Assembly (NCBI GenBank): GCA_022361195.1
Contig: JAKSBJ010000339.1
Span: forward strand, 1-64,000
Length of the DNA: 64,000 nt
Direction of reading: 5' to 3'
Origin: Flavobacteriales bacterium
Lineage (GTDB): Bacteria > Bacteroidota > Bacteroidia > Flavobacteriales_D > Crocinitomicaceae
Under the pieces are notes generated by a model that had not been told where the DNA came from, ran no database searches, and worked only from the letters and a program-made list of their open reading frames with translations. Made by a program: the position numbers and the translations under genes. The number at the start of each line of letters is the position of its first letter. Position 1 is the first letter of the stretch. Shown piece by piece: positions 54,119 through 63,791 of this stretch.

Positions 54119-54784
54119 ATGAGCTATTTTTCAGAAGACTATCTTAACTTTTTTAAAGAACTGGCAGCCAATAACCATAAAGATTGGTTTGACGAAAATC
54201 GAAAACGATATACAAATAACATCAAAGAGCCTTTTGAAAAATTTGTGAATGATCTTATTGCTGAGGTACAAAAACACGATAAAAAGATCCAAATCACACA
54301 TAAAGAAGCTGTTTTTAGAATCAACAGAGATATCCGTTTTTCAAAGGACAAGTCGCCATATAAATTGAATCGTTCGGCTATCATTTCTCCAAAAGGAAGA
54401 AAAGACAAAGCTTATCCAGGTTTGTATGTAGAGGCCGGACCAGAACATTACCGTATTTATGGAGGTGTTTATATGCCGGATAAAGAACAACTTTTATCAA
54501 TCCGAAATACAATTGCTGCTGCTCCAAAAAAAATTGAGAAACTCATGGCTGATGAAAGCTTTAAATCTGTTTTTGGGGAAATAAGAGGAGAAAAGAACAA
54601 AATCCTTCCTAAAGAATTAAAGGAAGCTGGAGAGAAGACTCCGATTCTGTTCAATAAGCAATTTTATTGGTTTGTAGAGTTAGAACCTGAGGTTATTGAA
54701 CAAGATGATATTTTGGAAAAAACCATGGAGGCTTATTTGGCGAACAAAAAAATGATGGACTATTTTGCTTCGGCTATGGGGTAA
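54119..54784 (+). CDS. DUF2461 family protein
   Basis: 221 residues from the ATG at 54119 (MSYFSEDYLNFFKELAANNHKDWFDENRKRY). The open frame extends upstream to 54023, but the family starts at this FFKEL ... WFDENRKRY motif. FRINRDIRFSKDKSPYKLNRSAIISPKGRK and GPEHYRIYGGVYMP are the other DUF2461 blocks. The function of the family is not established. The stop overlaps the start of the next gene (TAATG), so the two are coupled. Confidence 0.88.
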   Translation: MSYFSEDYLNFFKELAANNHKDWFDENRKRYTNNIKEPFEKFVNDLIAEVQKHDKKIQITHKEAVFRINRDIRFSKDKSPYKLNRSAIISPKGRKDKAYPGLYVEAGPEHYRIYGGVYMPDKEQLLSIRNTIAAAPKKIEKLMADESFKSVFGEIRGEKNKILPKELKEAGEKTPILFNKQFYWFVELEPEVIEQDDILEKTMEAYLANKKMMDYFASAMG

Positions 54785-56148
54785 TGAGAAGTATTGTATT
54801 TCTCTTTTTATGTGCTTTTACAGCACTTTCGCAAAATAAGGAAGTAGTTGATGCTATTGAATGGTCTAATGCAGGCTTAAAGCTGGATTTCGTAAAGCAG
54901 TCACAAGCACTGCGCTTTGATGACATTGGAGGTGTAGCAGATGGGAAAACAGCCAATGATGCCATTCTAAAAAAGATCTTTCAAACCTACCCAGATGGTC
55001 GGGAAATTCAATTCTCAGAGGGAGTTTATTACTTTGAAGAGCGTATTCAATTACCCGGGAATTTTGTGTTGAAAGGAGCCGGAATAGATAAAACGACCTT
55101 TGTTTTTAATCTGGAGAAGGAGCATGATTTAATTTTAACGCAAGGACAAAAAACGGTAGATACGGTCTTCTTTGAGCAGGGGGTAAATAGGTTTGATGAA
55201 AGTATTCTAATTCAGGAAAATTCAACTTTAAAGGCAGGGGATTGGATTATTCTGGGCGACAATGATTAAGATTTTGTCCACTCCAATTGGGCTTGGGGTA
55301 AATCAGGGCAAATAATTAAAATTGAGAAAATTGATGGGGATAAGATTTTTCTGGAAGGTCAATTGAGGAGAGATTACCATCTCCAAAACAAGCCTTACGC
55401 CGTGAAACTCTTACCAGCTGAAGGGGCCGGAATTGAAAAACTGAGTTTAAAACGACGAAATCAAACAAAGTTGCAGACCTCCAACATTCAATTTCGTTTT
55501 GCTGTGAATTGCTGGGTGAATAATGTTCGAAGTGATTCTACAAATTATGCTCATGTCTTACTGGAATATGCGGCTAATTGTGAAGTGAAGAATAGTCATT
55601 TTGCTTACGGTTATGATTATGGAGCCGGAGGAAAAGCTTATGGAGTTGTTTTGCAATTTGCAACCAGTGAATGTGCAATCATGTATAATCATTTCAATCA
55701 TCTAAGGCATGCTATGCTTTTACAAGCAGGAGCAAACGGAAATGTTATCATTGAAAACGAATCAGACAATCCGTATTGGAAAGAGCCTTTTTTGCCAAAA
55801 CGAGCAGCTGGAGATTTAGTTTTACATGGAAATTATCCCTATGTCAATTTCTTTGAGCGTAATCGCATTCAAAATTTGGTAATTGATGATTCGCATGGTA
55901 TAAATGGGCCGTACAATGTATTTGCCTTAAACAAGGTGGAATCTTACGGGATAATTATGGGGAATTCTCCGGCTACAGATAGTTTAGTTTTTGTTGGGAA
56001 CGAAGTTAGTGGTAAGGGAATTTTTAAGGGAAAGTACAGACTAAAAGGAAATGGACATTTTGAATTTGCTAATCGAGTGAAGAGAAAAGCAATTCCAAAA
56101 GGAACTCGAATGCGACCTGATTATGGGATTAGTATTTATAGAAATTAA
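54784..56148 (+). pseudogene. Exported beta-helix (pectate-lyase-like) protein with an in-frame stop
   Basis: One continuous reading frame of 455 codons that is interrupted by a single TAA at 55267-55269 (after LGDND) and then continues without shift as DFVHSNWAWGKSGQIIKIEK through to the stop at 56148. The 31 codons after the stop are open and keep the protein character, so only one codon is wrong. The first part has a signal peptide (MRSIVFLFLCAFTALSQ) and the entry motif of pectate-lyase-3-type right-handed helices (FDDIGGVADGKTANDAI ... FSEGVYYFEERIQLPGNFVLKGAG). The second part has the beta-helix ladder (NCEVKNSHFAYGYDYGAGG, NHFNHLRHAMLL). No T9SS tail. Most likely a nonsense mutation, else a sequencing error or readthrough. 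Confidence 0.8.
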
Positions 56149-56152
56149 TTAG

Positions 56153-57397
56153 CTATTCTTCTTTAATGTACTGTTGAAGATAGTTGGGGAATGTCTTAAT
56201 GGCCGATTCAATCTTTGGTAGTAAGTAAGCTTTTTGTGATTCTTCGGTTAAATGATAAGTATAAGAGGTAATCATGTAATAGGCCAATAGACGGTTGTAA
56301 TCATCCAATTTTGTATCACTGATTGCCAATAATAAAGCCATTTCAACTTCTTTTGGATTAGCTGTCTCCGATAGAGCTCGACCAAGTCGTCCTATACTGC
56401 CGTAATAATGATTTCTTGACGCATTTTCAACTCTAAGACTTATCCCAAAAATCAGTTGTAAAACATCAATGTTAAGCTCTTCAAGTTCTTTTATATAAGT
56501 TAAACGTTCTCCCCAGGCATAGCTCCCGTCGGACATCCGCTCGAAATTGTCATTCATAATATCTAAATGAGCTCTTAAGAAAACGCCCCAGTTTCCTGTT
56601 TCTGCAGACAATAAAGCAATGTTAACTGCATGAATTCTTGGTCCATCATCCATGCTACAAAAGCCTATAACCCGCGTACTTCGGAATTCCTCCAGCAACT
56701 TTTCTTTTTTCTTTTGAGATAGGTTCTCAAAGTTATTTGGAAGCGTTATGTGTCCCATTTCTGCGTTATCCCTTAGCTTAACAGTATTAGTATCCACCAA
56801 ACAGTCGGCGTACTGAATTATCCTGGCGTATTTTTCTGGCAATTCAGTTGATTGCATTCCATTGGGAAAAAAGAATCCTATTACTTCTTCTTCACTGTAT
56901 CTCGTTTCAGGACTGTAGCTGAACTGAATAGAATTGGCTAAAACTTCTTCAATGTTCTTTTTGACACTGAGTTGTTTTCCGTAGTAGGCGCCTCCAGCTT
57001 CTTCAAATGTGGTGATTGGTTTCCCATCCTCCGTATTCGTCATCTGGTATTTGATAACCAGGAGATTCTCTTTCATCTTCAAAGAGGGATATTTGCTTCG
57101 TATTTCATCAAAGGATACGCCATTATCGAGGTCTTCAGCCAGTTTTACTGCCTTTTTTCCTTTTAGTACAAAGTAAATTCCTTCACCTTGTTGTTTGGAA
57201 TAATAGGTTCGATCTAAATCACATTGTAAATACTTTAAATTCAAGGAATCGGCAATAGCCGACAGCTTTTCCATAGTGGATACAGAATACATCAAACCAT
57301 TATCATGTGTTGTGAATTCAGTTTTTCCAAATTCATCCTGGCCAAATACCAGTGATAAATGACTGAAAAAAAGTAAGGATAATAATTGTCGAATCAT
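56153..57397 (-). CDS. Hypothetical exported protein
   Basis: 414 residues, no recognised family. A signal peptide (MIRQLLSLLFFSHLSLVFGQ) is followed by a globular, charged sequence with no membrane span and no T9SS tail. The first half is strand-rich (GIYFVLKGKKAVKLAEDL), while the last ~200 residues look helical and repeat-like (AVNIALLSAETGNWGVFLRAHLDIM, EVEMALLLAISDTKLDDYNRLLAYY), similar to alpha-solenoid proteins. Probably periplasmic or a lipid-free exported protein. Convergent with the interrupted beta-helix gene with a 4-bp gap. Confidence 0.7.
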   Translation of the reverse strand: MIRQLLSLLFFSHLSLVFGQDEFGKTEFTTHDNGLMYSVSTMEKLSAIADSLNLKYLQCDLDRTYYSKQQGEGIYFVLKGKKAVKLAEDLDNGVSFDEIRSKYPSLKMKENLLVIKYQMTNTEDGKPITTFEEAGGAYYGKQLSVKKNIEEVLANSIQFSYSPETRYSEEEVIGFFFPNGMQSTELPEKYARIIQYADCLVDTNTVKLRDNAEMGHITLPNNFENLSQKKKEKLLEEFRSTRVIGFCSMDDGPRIHAVNIALLSAETGNWGVFLRAHLDIMNDNFERMSDGSYAWGERLTYIKELEELNIDVLQLIFGISLRVENASRNHYYGSIGRLGRALSETANPKEVEMALLLAISDTKLDDYNRLLAYYMITSYTYHLTEESQKAYLLPKIESAIKTFPNYLQQYIKEE

Positions 57398-57487
57398 GGC
57401 AAGTGATTGAATATTAATAAATCGTAGAAACTTTAGAAAGTTACAATTTAATGATTCAGTACTTGCTGAAAATCCACAAATTAAGAA

Positions 57488-58501
57488 TTAAATAATATTC
57501 ACCTCCCGCTCGAGGTCAACATCATAAATGTCTTTTACAGATTGCAAAATATCTTCGGATAATTGCCAAATATCAGCTCCTGAAGCGCCGCCATAGTTAA
57601 CTAAAACCAGAGCTTGATTTTTATGAACACCATAGTTCCCAATGGTTTTTCCTTTCCACCCGGCTTGGTCAATGAGCCAGCCCGCAGCCAATTTTACCTC
57701 ACCGTTTGGAAGTGGGTAGTTGGCAATATCTGGAAATTTAGATTTTAATTGTTCAAATTTTTCGGCACTTACTACTGGGTTTTTGAAGAAACTTCCCGAA
57801 TTACCAATTTCCGCAGGATCGGGTAATTTGGATTGTCGAATGGCAATAACAGCCTCACTAACATCTTTTATACCTGGTGTATCAATTCCTTTCTTGGTTA
57901 ATTCCTGCTCAATTGCTCCATAAGAGGTGTTTAACTGATGCTTCTTACTCAATAGAAGTGTAACGCTAAGAATGATGTATTGATCCTTTAAATCACGTTT
58001 AAAAACACTTTCCCGATATCCGAATTTGCAATTCTCTTTGGTAAACGTTTCAATTTGAAGACTTTTTCGGTTTAAGGCTTCTAATTCAACAAAAACATCT
58101 TTGATTTCAACACCATAAGCTCCAATGTTTTGCATAGGAGCAGCTCCAACCGAACCTGGAATTAAAGAAAGGTTTTCAATACCGCCATATCCATTAGAGA
58201 CGGCGTACATAACTAGTTCATGCCATACTTCTCCGGCCATGGCCCTAATTTTAACTTGTTGCTCATCTTCCTCCACTACATCAATCCCAGTCAATTCGTT
58301 TTTAATGGCCAAACCTTCGTAATCACGAGTGAGTAGAATATTACTACCCCCTCCCAAAATAAGTAAAGGGTCATTAATACTTTTTCTTGATTGAAGAATT
58401 TCAACCAATTCGTCAATGGATTGAAACTTGGCAAAAGAATAGGCTTTTGCTTCAATTCCAAATGTATTATACTCTTTTAAACTGTGCTGTTTTTGAATCA
58501 T
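57488..58501 (-). CDS. murB: UDP-N-acetylenolpyruvoylglucosamine reductase (MurB)
   Basis: 337 residues. FAD enzyme that reduces UDP-GlcNAc-enolpyruvate to UDP-MurNAc in peptidoglycan synthesis. The FAD-binding block is LILGGGSNILLTRDYEG, followed by GGIENLSLIPGSVGAAPMQNIGAYGVEI. FGYRESVFK is the type I loop (as in E. coli). The catalytic Ser lies in GNSGSFFKNPVV and the Glu near the C-terminus. The minus-strand -7 box at 58520-58527 is 19 nt before the start. Single gene between two terminator/spacer regions. Confidence 0.96.
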   Translation of the reverse strand: MIQKQHSLKEYNTFGIEAKAYSFAKFQSIDELVEILQSRKSINDPLLILGGGSNILLTRDYEGLAIKNELTGIDVVEEDEQQVKIRAMAGEVWHELVMYAVSNGYGGIENLSLIPGSVGAAPMQNIGAYGVEIKDVFVELEALNRKSLQIETFTKENCKFGYRESVFKRDLKDQYIILSVTLLLSKKHQLNTSYGAIEQELTKKGIDTPGIKDVSEAVIAIRQSKLPDPAEIGNSGSFFKNPVVSAEKFEQLKSKFPDIANYPLPNGEVKLAAGWLIDQAGWKGKTIGNYGVHKNQALVLVNYGGASGADIWQLSEDILQSVKDIYDVDLEREVNII

Positions 58502-58519
58502 GTGCAGATCAATCTAAAT

Positions 58520-58527
58520 CAAAAGTA
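58520..58527 (-). promoter_or_regulatory. -7 box of murB
   Basis: On the minus strand this reads TACTTTTG, an exact TAnnTTTG match, ending 19 nt before the murB ATG. No -33 element is evident upstream. Confidence 0.45.
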
Positions 58528-58593
58528 CATATAAGGGATGCTTCTTATCCTTTACTTGAGATTACTTATTAAGAGCTTGAATTTTAAAACTAA

Positions 58594-58623
58594 AAAAGGG
58601 ACTCTGTACTCAGAGTCCCTTTT
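58594..58623 (-). terminator. Intrinsic terminator of the OmpA-like gene
   Basis: AAAAGGGACTCTG and CAGAGTCCCTTTT form a perfect 13-bp stem with a 4-nt loop. Read on the minus strand it ends in six T. It begins 19 nt after the stop of the OmpA-like gene. Confidence 0.85.
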
Positions 58624-58641
58624 GTTGTTAATCGCATGGAA

Positions 58642-61011
58642 TTAATTCCGCATCACCTGAATCTCACATCTTCGGTTAATTCCTTTATTTTTCTCATTAT
58701 CGTTAGAGTAAAGTGGTTGCCACTCTCCATAATAATAAACTTCAATTTGTGAAGCTGGAACCCCTTGATTAATTAAGTGCTTTTTCACCGTTTCAGCTCT
58801 TCGTTTAGATAACAGCAAATTGTAGTTATCAGATCCTACATTGTCTGTATGACCAATAACGATGAATTTCACTTTTGGATTTCTTTCAAAGTCGGTATCC
58901 TTAATCATTTTATTAACCTCTTTGATATACTGATCTTCCAAATAAGCCTGGTTGTGATCAAAGTAAACTGTCATTCCTCTCAGGTTAGTTCCACTATTCA
59001 TGATTGGAATGTCTTTGATATCCTCAATTTGTTTAGGTTCTTCCTCTTTTCCTTTATCAATATCAGTTGAACCTTTACTCAAGGTATCCTTGATTTGAAC
59101 GTCGGTATGATTTGGATTGATAACAGGTTTTACTTCCTCCCATTTGATTTTTTCAAGGTTTGTTGAGTCAACCGGACATCCCTCGTTATAAACTGAACCG
59201 GAAACTTCAGGACATTTGTCAACGGCATTGGAAATACCATCTCCATCATTGTCCATACAACATCCTTGATTTTCAAAAGGACACCCATTGTTCAATTCAA
59301 TTCCTGGAACGTCAGGACATCTATCGGCAGCATCAATTACACCATCTTTATCTCTATCCGGGCATCCGTAATGAACAGCTAATCCTGGATTATCAGGACA
59401 ACGATCATTTACATCAATTACTCCATCATTATCTCTATCCGGACATCCGTAATTCTTTTCATCTCCTGCATCGTAGATACAATGATCAATTAAGTCAATT
59501 AAACCATCACCATCCGTATCAGGACATCCTTTGTATTCCCATAATCCCGGATCGTCAGGGCAACGATCTTTCTGATCAGAAACCTTGTCCTTATCGCGGT
59601 CTTTAGGAACACGGTGTCTCAAACCAAAACTAACTCCAGCAAAAAAGCTTTGGTCGTATCTTCTTCTTTGTCCAAAAAGAAACGTTAGGTTATGACTTCC
59701 CATAAAGAAGTTAACATTTCCTGCTGCAATTCGACCCGTAATACCAAAGTTGAACTGTCCATTTCGTTTAATGGTGAAAGGAGTCATAATGGACCATCTC
59801 ATACTTTCGTAGCGTGGGGTAATGGAATGTGTCGTTGGATTGTAAACTCTACTTCCATCTCCCGGAATAGCGATTGGAATGGAACCAGAGTAGGCTGCAT
59901 AAAATCCTTTCCAAATGTGATAATCAGCCTGAATATTTAAGGCCGTTGGCAAACTCATATTAAAAGTTTCTTTGTTGGATCCTGACTGAGTTGAAGTAGG
60001 GGAGTTGGCAACACTACCACTTAAATAATTAAAGGTATTATTGGTCAACGAAGCTCCGTTCATGATTTGATTTCCGTCTACAACTGTTCCCGTTGTGCTA
60101 AAATCAAAACTATTGGTGTCTTTGAAAAATTTTACACGTCCGATATCTACCAAAGAAACTCCCACTTTAAACTTGTATTTGTTGACGTCATAACGTGGAA
60201 TGTTGGTTTCACCATCCATGTCGTAAACGTAAGAATCATGATCTGGACGGAATTCATAAACAATTCCCAAATCCAAACCAATTCCGGAGTTACGGTTATC
60301 TAAAGATTCATCATTGTTGGCAACACCATATTTAATGTCATCTGAAACTAAATCAAACTGAGGACCATTGGCATTTTGAAACTGCATGGTTCCACTTTTG
60401 CTATACAGGGAAGCTCCGTTAGCCCCATTAATGATTTTAAATGCTCCAGCAGCTTTCAAATAATGTTCATCATCTTCTTTAAGTACACGTCCGTAATACC
60501 AATTATGTGCAAAGTAAGAAAAGCGTTGAATCATCAAACGCTTGTAAGCAATTGGTACTCCAACAACAGAATTTTGTGTGAAATCTTCAAATCCTGCAGC
60601 AGTAAAATCGGCTGGTAAACCATCAATTAGGCGATAGTTATTAAATGTCATGGAATAACCAATTGCATTTTTGTGATTGATTTCAAACATTCCATTAATA
60701 ATGTCCAATCGAATATGATTGGTACGATACCCTCTTAAGTTATGATCACGGTATGAATTCAATTGATTGTTTACAAATCCGGTAAACACGTTAAAGTTGG
60801 TTGCCGAATAATTGTTAGAGCCCTGAAAGGCCATTGAAGCACCAAAGTGAAATTTATAGCGATTATCAACAATCTCTGCAGGCTGTACGGCTACAGCGGT
60901 CATACCTGCATAGTTGTCAGTATGATAACCTGTATAAAATTCTTGTGCCCAAATGTGGTTAAAGGTTCCGGCCAGAAGAAACCCTGTTGCGAAAAGTAAG
61001 TTTTTTAACAT
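58642..61011 (-). CDS. OmpA-family outer-membrane protein with thrombospondin type 3 repeats
   Basis: 789 residues from the ATG at 61011 (MLKNLLFATGFLLAGTF... ends IWAQ); a longer frame from 61092 would put 27 residues before the signal peptide. The first ~470 residues after the signal form an outer-membrane barrel (DUF5723-like opening FYTGYHTDNYAGM). Then six calcium-binding TSP type 3 repeats (D-x-D-x-D-G-x-x-D ... D-x-C-P-D-x-P-G). The last ~110 residues are an OmpA domain that binds peptidoglycan: FIVIGHTDNVGSDNYNLLLSKRRAETVKKHL. It tethers outer membrane to cell wall. Own terminator at 58594-58623. Confidence 0.9.
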   Translation of the reverse strand: MLKNLLFATGFLLAGTFNHIWAQEFYTGYHTDNYAGMTAVAVQPAEIVDNRYKFHFGASMAFQGSNNYSATNFNVFTGFVNNQLNSYRDHNLRGYRTNHIRLDIINGMFEINHKNAIGYSMTFNNYRLIDGLPADFTAAGFEDFTQNSVVGVPIAYKRLMIQRFSYFAHNWYYGRVLKEDDEHYLKAAGAFKIINGANGASLYSKSGTMQFQNANGPQFDLVSDDIKYGVANNDESLDNRNSGIGLDLGIVYEFRPDHDSYVYDMDGETNIPRYDVNKYKFKVGVSLVDIGRVKFFKDTNSFDFSTTGTVVDGNQIMNGASLTNNTFNYLSGSVANSPTSTQSGSNKETFNMSLPTALNIQADYHIWKGFYAAYSGSIPIAIPGDGSRVYNPTTHSITPRYESMRWSIMTPFTIKRNGQFNFGITGRIAAGNVNFFMGSHNLTFLFGQRRRYDQSFFAGVSFGLRHRVPKDRDKDKVSDQKDRCPDDPGLWEYKGCPDTDGDGLIDLIDHCIYDAGDEKNYGCPDRDNDGVIDVNDRCPDNPGLAVHYGCPDRDKDGVIDAADRCPDVPGIELNNGCPFENQGCCMDNDGDGISNAVDKCPEVSGSVYNEGCPVDSTNLEKIKWEEVKPVINPNHTDVQIKDTLSKGSTDIDKGKEEEPKQIEDIKDIPIMNSGTNLRGMTVYFDHNQAYLEDQYIKEVNKMIKDTDFERNPKVKFIVIGHTDNVGSDNYNLLLSKRRAETVKKHLINQGVPASQIEVYYYGEWQPLYSNDNEKNKGINRRCEIQVMRN

Positions 61012-61107
61012 TTGAATTTTAAAATTGTTCTTGTTATTAGCATGTCGATCCAGTAAAATAAAACCCCTATTTTTTTGAGGCAAAGTACACAATGTGAATT
61101 TATATCC

Positions 61108-63270
61108 TCACACCCTAATATTGATAACGCAAACGTCATCAGTTTGTTCAAAGCTTCCTTTCCACTGGTCAAAAGCTCGTTTTAATTGCTCCTGATAATA
61201 TGGAGGTTCAAGACTAGCCAAATTCAACAAGGTCTGTTTAAAGGCTTTGTACTTTAGCTTTTTTCCTTTTGGTCCTCCAAATTGATCTGGATATCCATCA
61301 CTAAAGGTAATGATTTGATCATTGGGTTTGAGTTGAATTTTTTGAGCTATGAAAGGAACGTTTTTGGAGGTGTGAAAACCTACTGGCATTTTATTGGCTT
61401 GTAGTTCAATGAGACTAAAGTTTTCATTGCTGAATGCAATTTTATAATCTTGTTGCTCTTTAAGCTGATTTTGTTCCCGAATAATCCAAAGTGGATTGTT
61501 GGCACCACAAAATTCAAGTTCATTGGTGTTTTTGTTCCATACGCATAGGCCAATGTCCATCCCATCTTTTTGGCTTTCAATACTGTCTTTTTGTCTGAGG
61601 GCTTTAATAATCTTATCTCTAAGCTGATTTAGGATTTCAGAGGGAGATGCTATTTTATTTTCGACGACAATTTCATTGAGAAATCCTATTCCCAACATAC
61701 TCATAAAAGCTCCCGGAACTCCATGACCGGTGCAATCAGCAGCAGCCCAAACCGATATGTTTTCATTAACTAAATGATGGGCCCAATAAAAGTCACCGCT
61801 TACAACATCTTTTGGTCTAAAGAATATTGTGTTTTGTGGTGATATTCGATTCCACTCTTCCTCAGTTGATAAAAGGGCTTTTTGAATTCGTTCGGCGTAA
61901 TGAATACTGTCTGTTATTTCCTTATGTTGCTCTTCTAATTCAGCTTTTTGATGCCGAACTTCATCATTTTTTTGTGAGATGATTTCGTTTTGAGATTTAA
62001 CTTTTCGGTTTTGGCTAAAGAGGAAATAGATTCCGATGATGACAATGATTAAGGCTATTCCCGAGGCCCAAAGAAGTGATTCTCGTGATTTAACTTTTTG
62101 ACGATTGATTTTCTTTTCATTGGAAATTTGAAGTTCTGTGATTTCTTGACTTTTAGCATGTTCTAATGAGTCCTGAAGATTTTCTTTTTCCAGTAAAAAT
62201 TGACTCTCGTATTTCAAAGCTGCATTGTTGAGTCGATCGAGGTATTGAGAATCAGTTAATGTGTAATAGATGAACATGTCATCGTAGGCTTTTTTGTAAT
62301 TTCCCTTTGCCGCATAAAGTTCAGCACGTAAGCCATAGGACTCTGTCAAAACCTCTTTGAATTGCGCCATTTCTCCGTATTTAAAGGCCTTTGTGTTGGC
62401 TTCTAAAGCTTTATCGTAATAACCAACATCAAAATAACTGTAAGCCAGGTTGTGGTAATTAATGGCATGATCACGATTGTTTGAAAAAGGTTCCGAAATT
62501 TCAATAGATTCAACAAGAAGCTCTAAACCTTTGTCATGATGCCCCATGCGATTATAAACGGAAGAGAGGTTTTGAAGCAGTTCTGATTTTCTTCGTGGAT
62601 TACTAAGGGCATTGGCGTAAACAAGACCTTCTTCGTACAGTTGAATAGCATCTTCATATCTACCTTCATTTTTAGCAATGATTCCTCGGTTATTGAGAAC
62701 GAACATGAGTGTACTACTGTCTTTGTAAACCGTGGCCAATTGGTGAGCTTTTACCAGATACGTTTCTGCTTTGGCATAATTACTCATGTTCTGGAAAATT
62801 AAACCAACAGAGGCGTTATATACGGCAGAGCTTTGTGGGTATTTTTCCTCAGCAATTTTTAAAGCTTTGAGGTACATTTCCAATGCCCGATCAGGATCAC
62901 TTTTATAGAAATAATAATGACCGTAGACATGATAGGCTTCCATTTTCTCTTTGCCTAAATTATATTTTTGGCAAACTTTTAGGGCCTCTTGAATGTGATA
63001 TTCGGCAGAATCAAATTTGGATAAATAGATTTGACTGTAAGCTAAATAGGTATAACCAACAGCTGTTCCTGATTTATAATTGACTTGTCGGGAAGAACTT
63101 GTAATTTGTCTGGCAAGGTTTTCAGCCTCATCTGGAGATTGATACAACAGTTTTTCAAAATGGTCAATATCCTCCTGTATTTGTATGCTATCTGCGGGTG
63201 CACAAAATACAAGAGAAGGCTGCCACAATAACCATATCAGGCTAAGTAGTGTGATTACCAGTGTCTTCAT
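61108..63270 (-). CDS. TPR sensor with SpoIIE-type PP2C phosphatase
   Basis: 720 residues. Signal peptide or first anchor MKTLVITLLSLIWLLWQPSLVFCA, then about eight tetratricopeptide repeats in the periplasm (AEYHIQEALKVCQKYNLG, ALEMYLKALKIAEEKYP, AIQLYEEGLVYANALSNPRR). A membrane span (LLWASGIALIIVIIGIYFLF) near residue 400 is followed by a coiled coil and the SpoIIE phosphatase domain: FRPKDVVSGDFYWAHHL, WAAADCTGHGVPGAFMSM and IITFSDGYPDQFGG, with the metal-binding Asp residues kept. Such proteins dephosphorylate anti-anti-sigma proteins, but no STAS or anti-sigma gene is adjacent, so the target is unknown. Confidence 0.9.
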   Translation of the reverse strand: MKTLVITLLSLIWLLWQPSLVFCAPADSIQIQEDIDHFEKLLYQSPDEAENLARQITSSSRQVNYKSGTAVGYTYLAYSQIYLSKFDSAEYHIQEALKVCQKYNLGKEKMEAYHVYGHYYFYKSDPDRALEMYLKALKIAEEKYPQSSAVYNASVGLIFQNMSNYAKAETYLVKAHQLATVYKDSSTLMFVLNNRGIIAKNEGRYEDAIQLYEEGLVYANALSNPRRKSELLQNLSSVYNRMGHHDKGLELLVESIEISEPFSNNRDHAINYHNLAYSYFDVGYYDKALEANTKAFKYGEMAQFKEVLTESYGLRAELYAAKGNYKKAYDDMFIYYTLTDSQYLDRLNNAALKYESQFLLEKENLQDSLEHAKSQEITELQISNEKKINRQKVKSRESLLWASGIALIIVIIGIYFLFSQNRKVKSQNEIISQKNDEVRHQKAELEEQHKEITDSIHYAERIQKALLSTEEEWNRISPQNTIFFRPKDVVSGDFYWAHHLVNENISVWAAADCTGHGVPGAFMSMLGIGFLNEIVVENKIASPSEILNQLRDKIIKALRQKDSIESQKDGMDIGLCVWNKNTNELEFCGANNPLWIIREQNQLKEQQDYKIAFSNENFSLIELQANKMPVGFHTSKNVPFIAQKIQLKPNDQIITFSDGYPDQFGGPKGKKLKYKAFKQTLLNLASLEPPYYQEQLKRAFDQWKGSFEQTDDVCVINIRV

Positions 63271-63317
63271 TCTTGTAATTCAAAGATAATGAAGTATTCA
63301 GAAAGAAAAAGTGTTGT

Positions 63318-63791
63318 TTAACGATGACACTTAAAGTAACTGAATGGTTCTTTGCAACTATTGCAGCTATAAAGTGATTGACAGGGAACCGATCCAAAAT
63401 CAGAAATGACTTTAGTGTCGGTTGATTTACAAACTGGACATTGAACGATTTGATTATCTCCTGTAGGAGGAGAAATACCATCTTTCATGAGCTTTTGACG
63501 GGTTTCTTCACTCAACCAGTCGGTAGACCATGCTGGAGAAAGCTGAGTAATAATTTCTACTTTGTCGTAGCCATTTTCTCGCAGCTTCTCCAATATAAGG
63601 TCTTCAAAGAATTTTTTTGCAGGGCAGGCAGTGTAGGTAGGAGTGATTACAACCGTAATTAATCCATCTTCAGAACGACTCACATTTCGTACTACTCCTA
63701 ATTCAACCAAATTGATGATAGGAATTTCCGGATCAGGAACCTCTTCCAGCAACTGCCATAAATCAGTATTCTGAGTTTTATCAACTACCAC
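63318..63791 (-). CDS. paaD: Phenylacetyl-CoA epoxidase subunit PaaD
   Basis: 157 residues from a GTG start inside the end of paaC. The DUF59/MIP18 domain is VPDPEIPIINLVELGVVRNV ... PTYTACPAKKFFEDLI, with the conserved Cys of iron-sulfur assembly factors. The C-terminal zinc ribbon VQCPVCKSTDTKVIS ... CNSCKEPFSYFKC is typical of PaaD. PaaD helps mature the diiron PaaABCE monooxygenase that epoxidises phenylacetyl-CoA. Last gene of the operon visible here. Confidence 0.93.
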   Translation of the reverse strand: MVVDKTQNTDLWQLLEEVPDPEIPIINLVELGVVRNVSRSEDGLITVVITPTYTACPAKKFFEDLILEKLRENGYDKVEIITQLSPAWSTDWLSEETRQKLMKDGISPPTGDNQIVQCPVCKSTDTKVISDFGSVPCQSLYSCNSCKEPFSYFKCHR

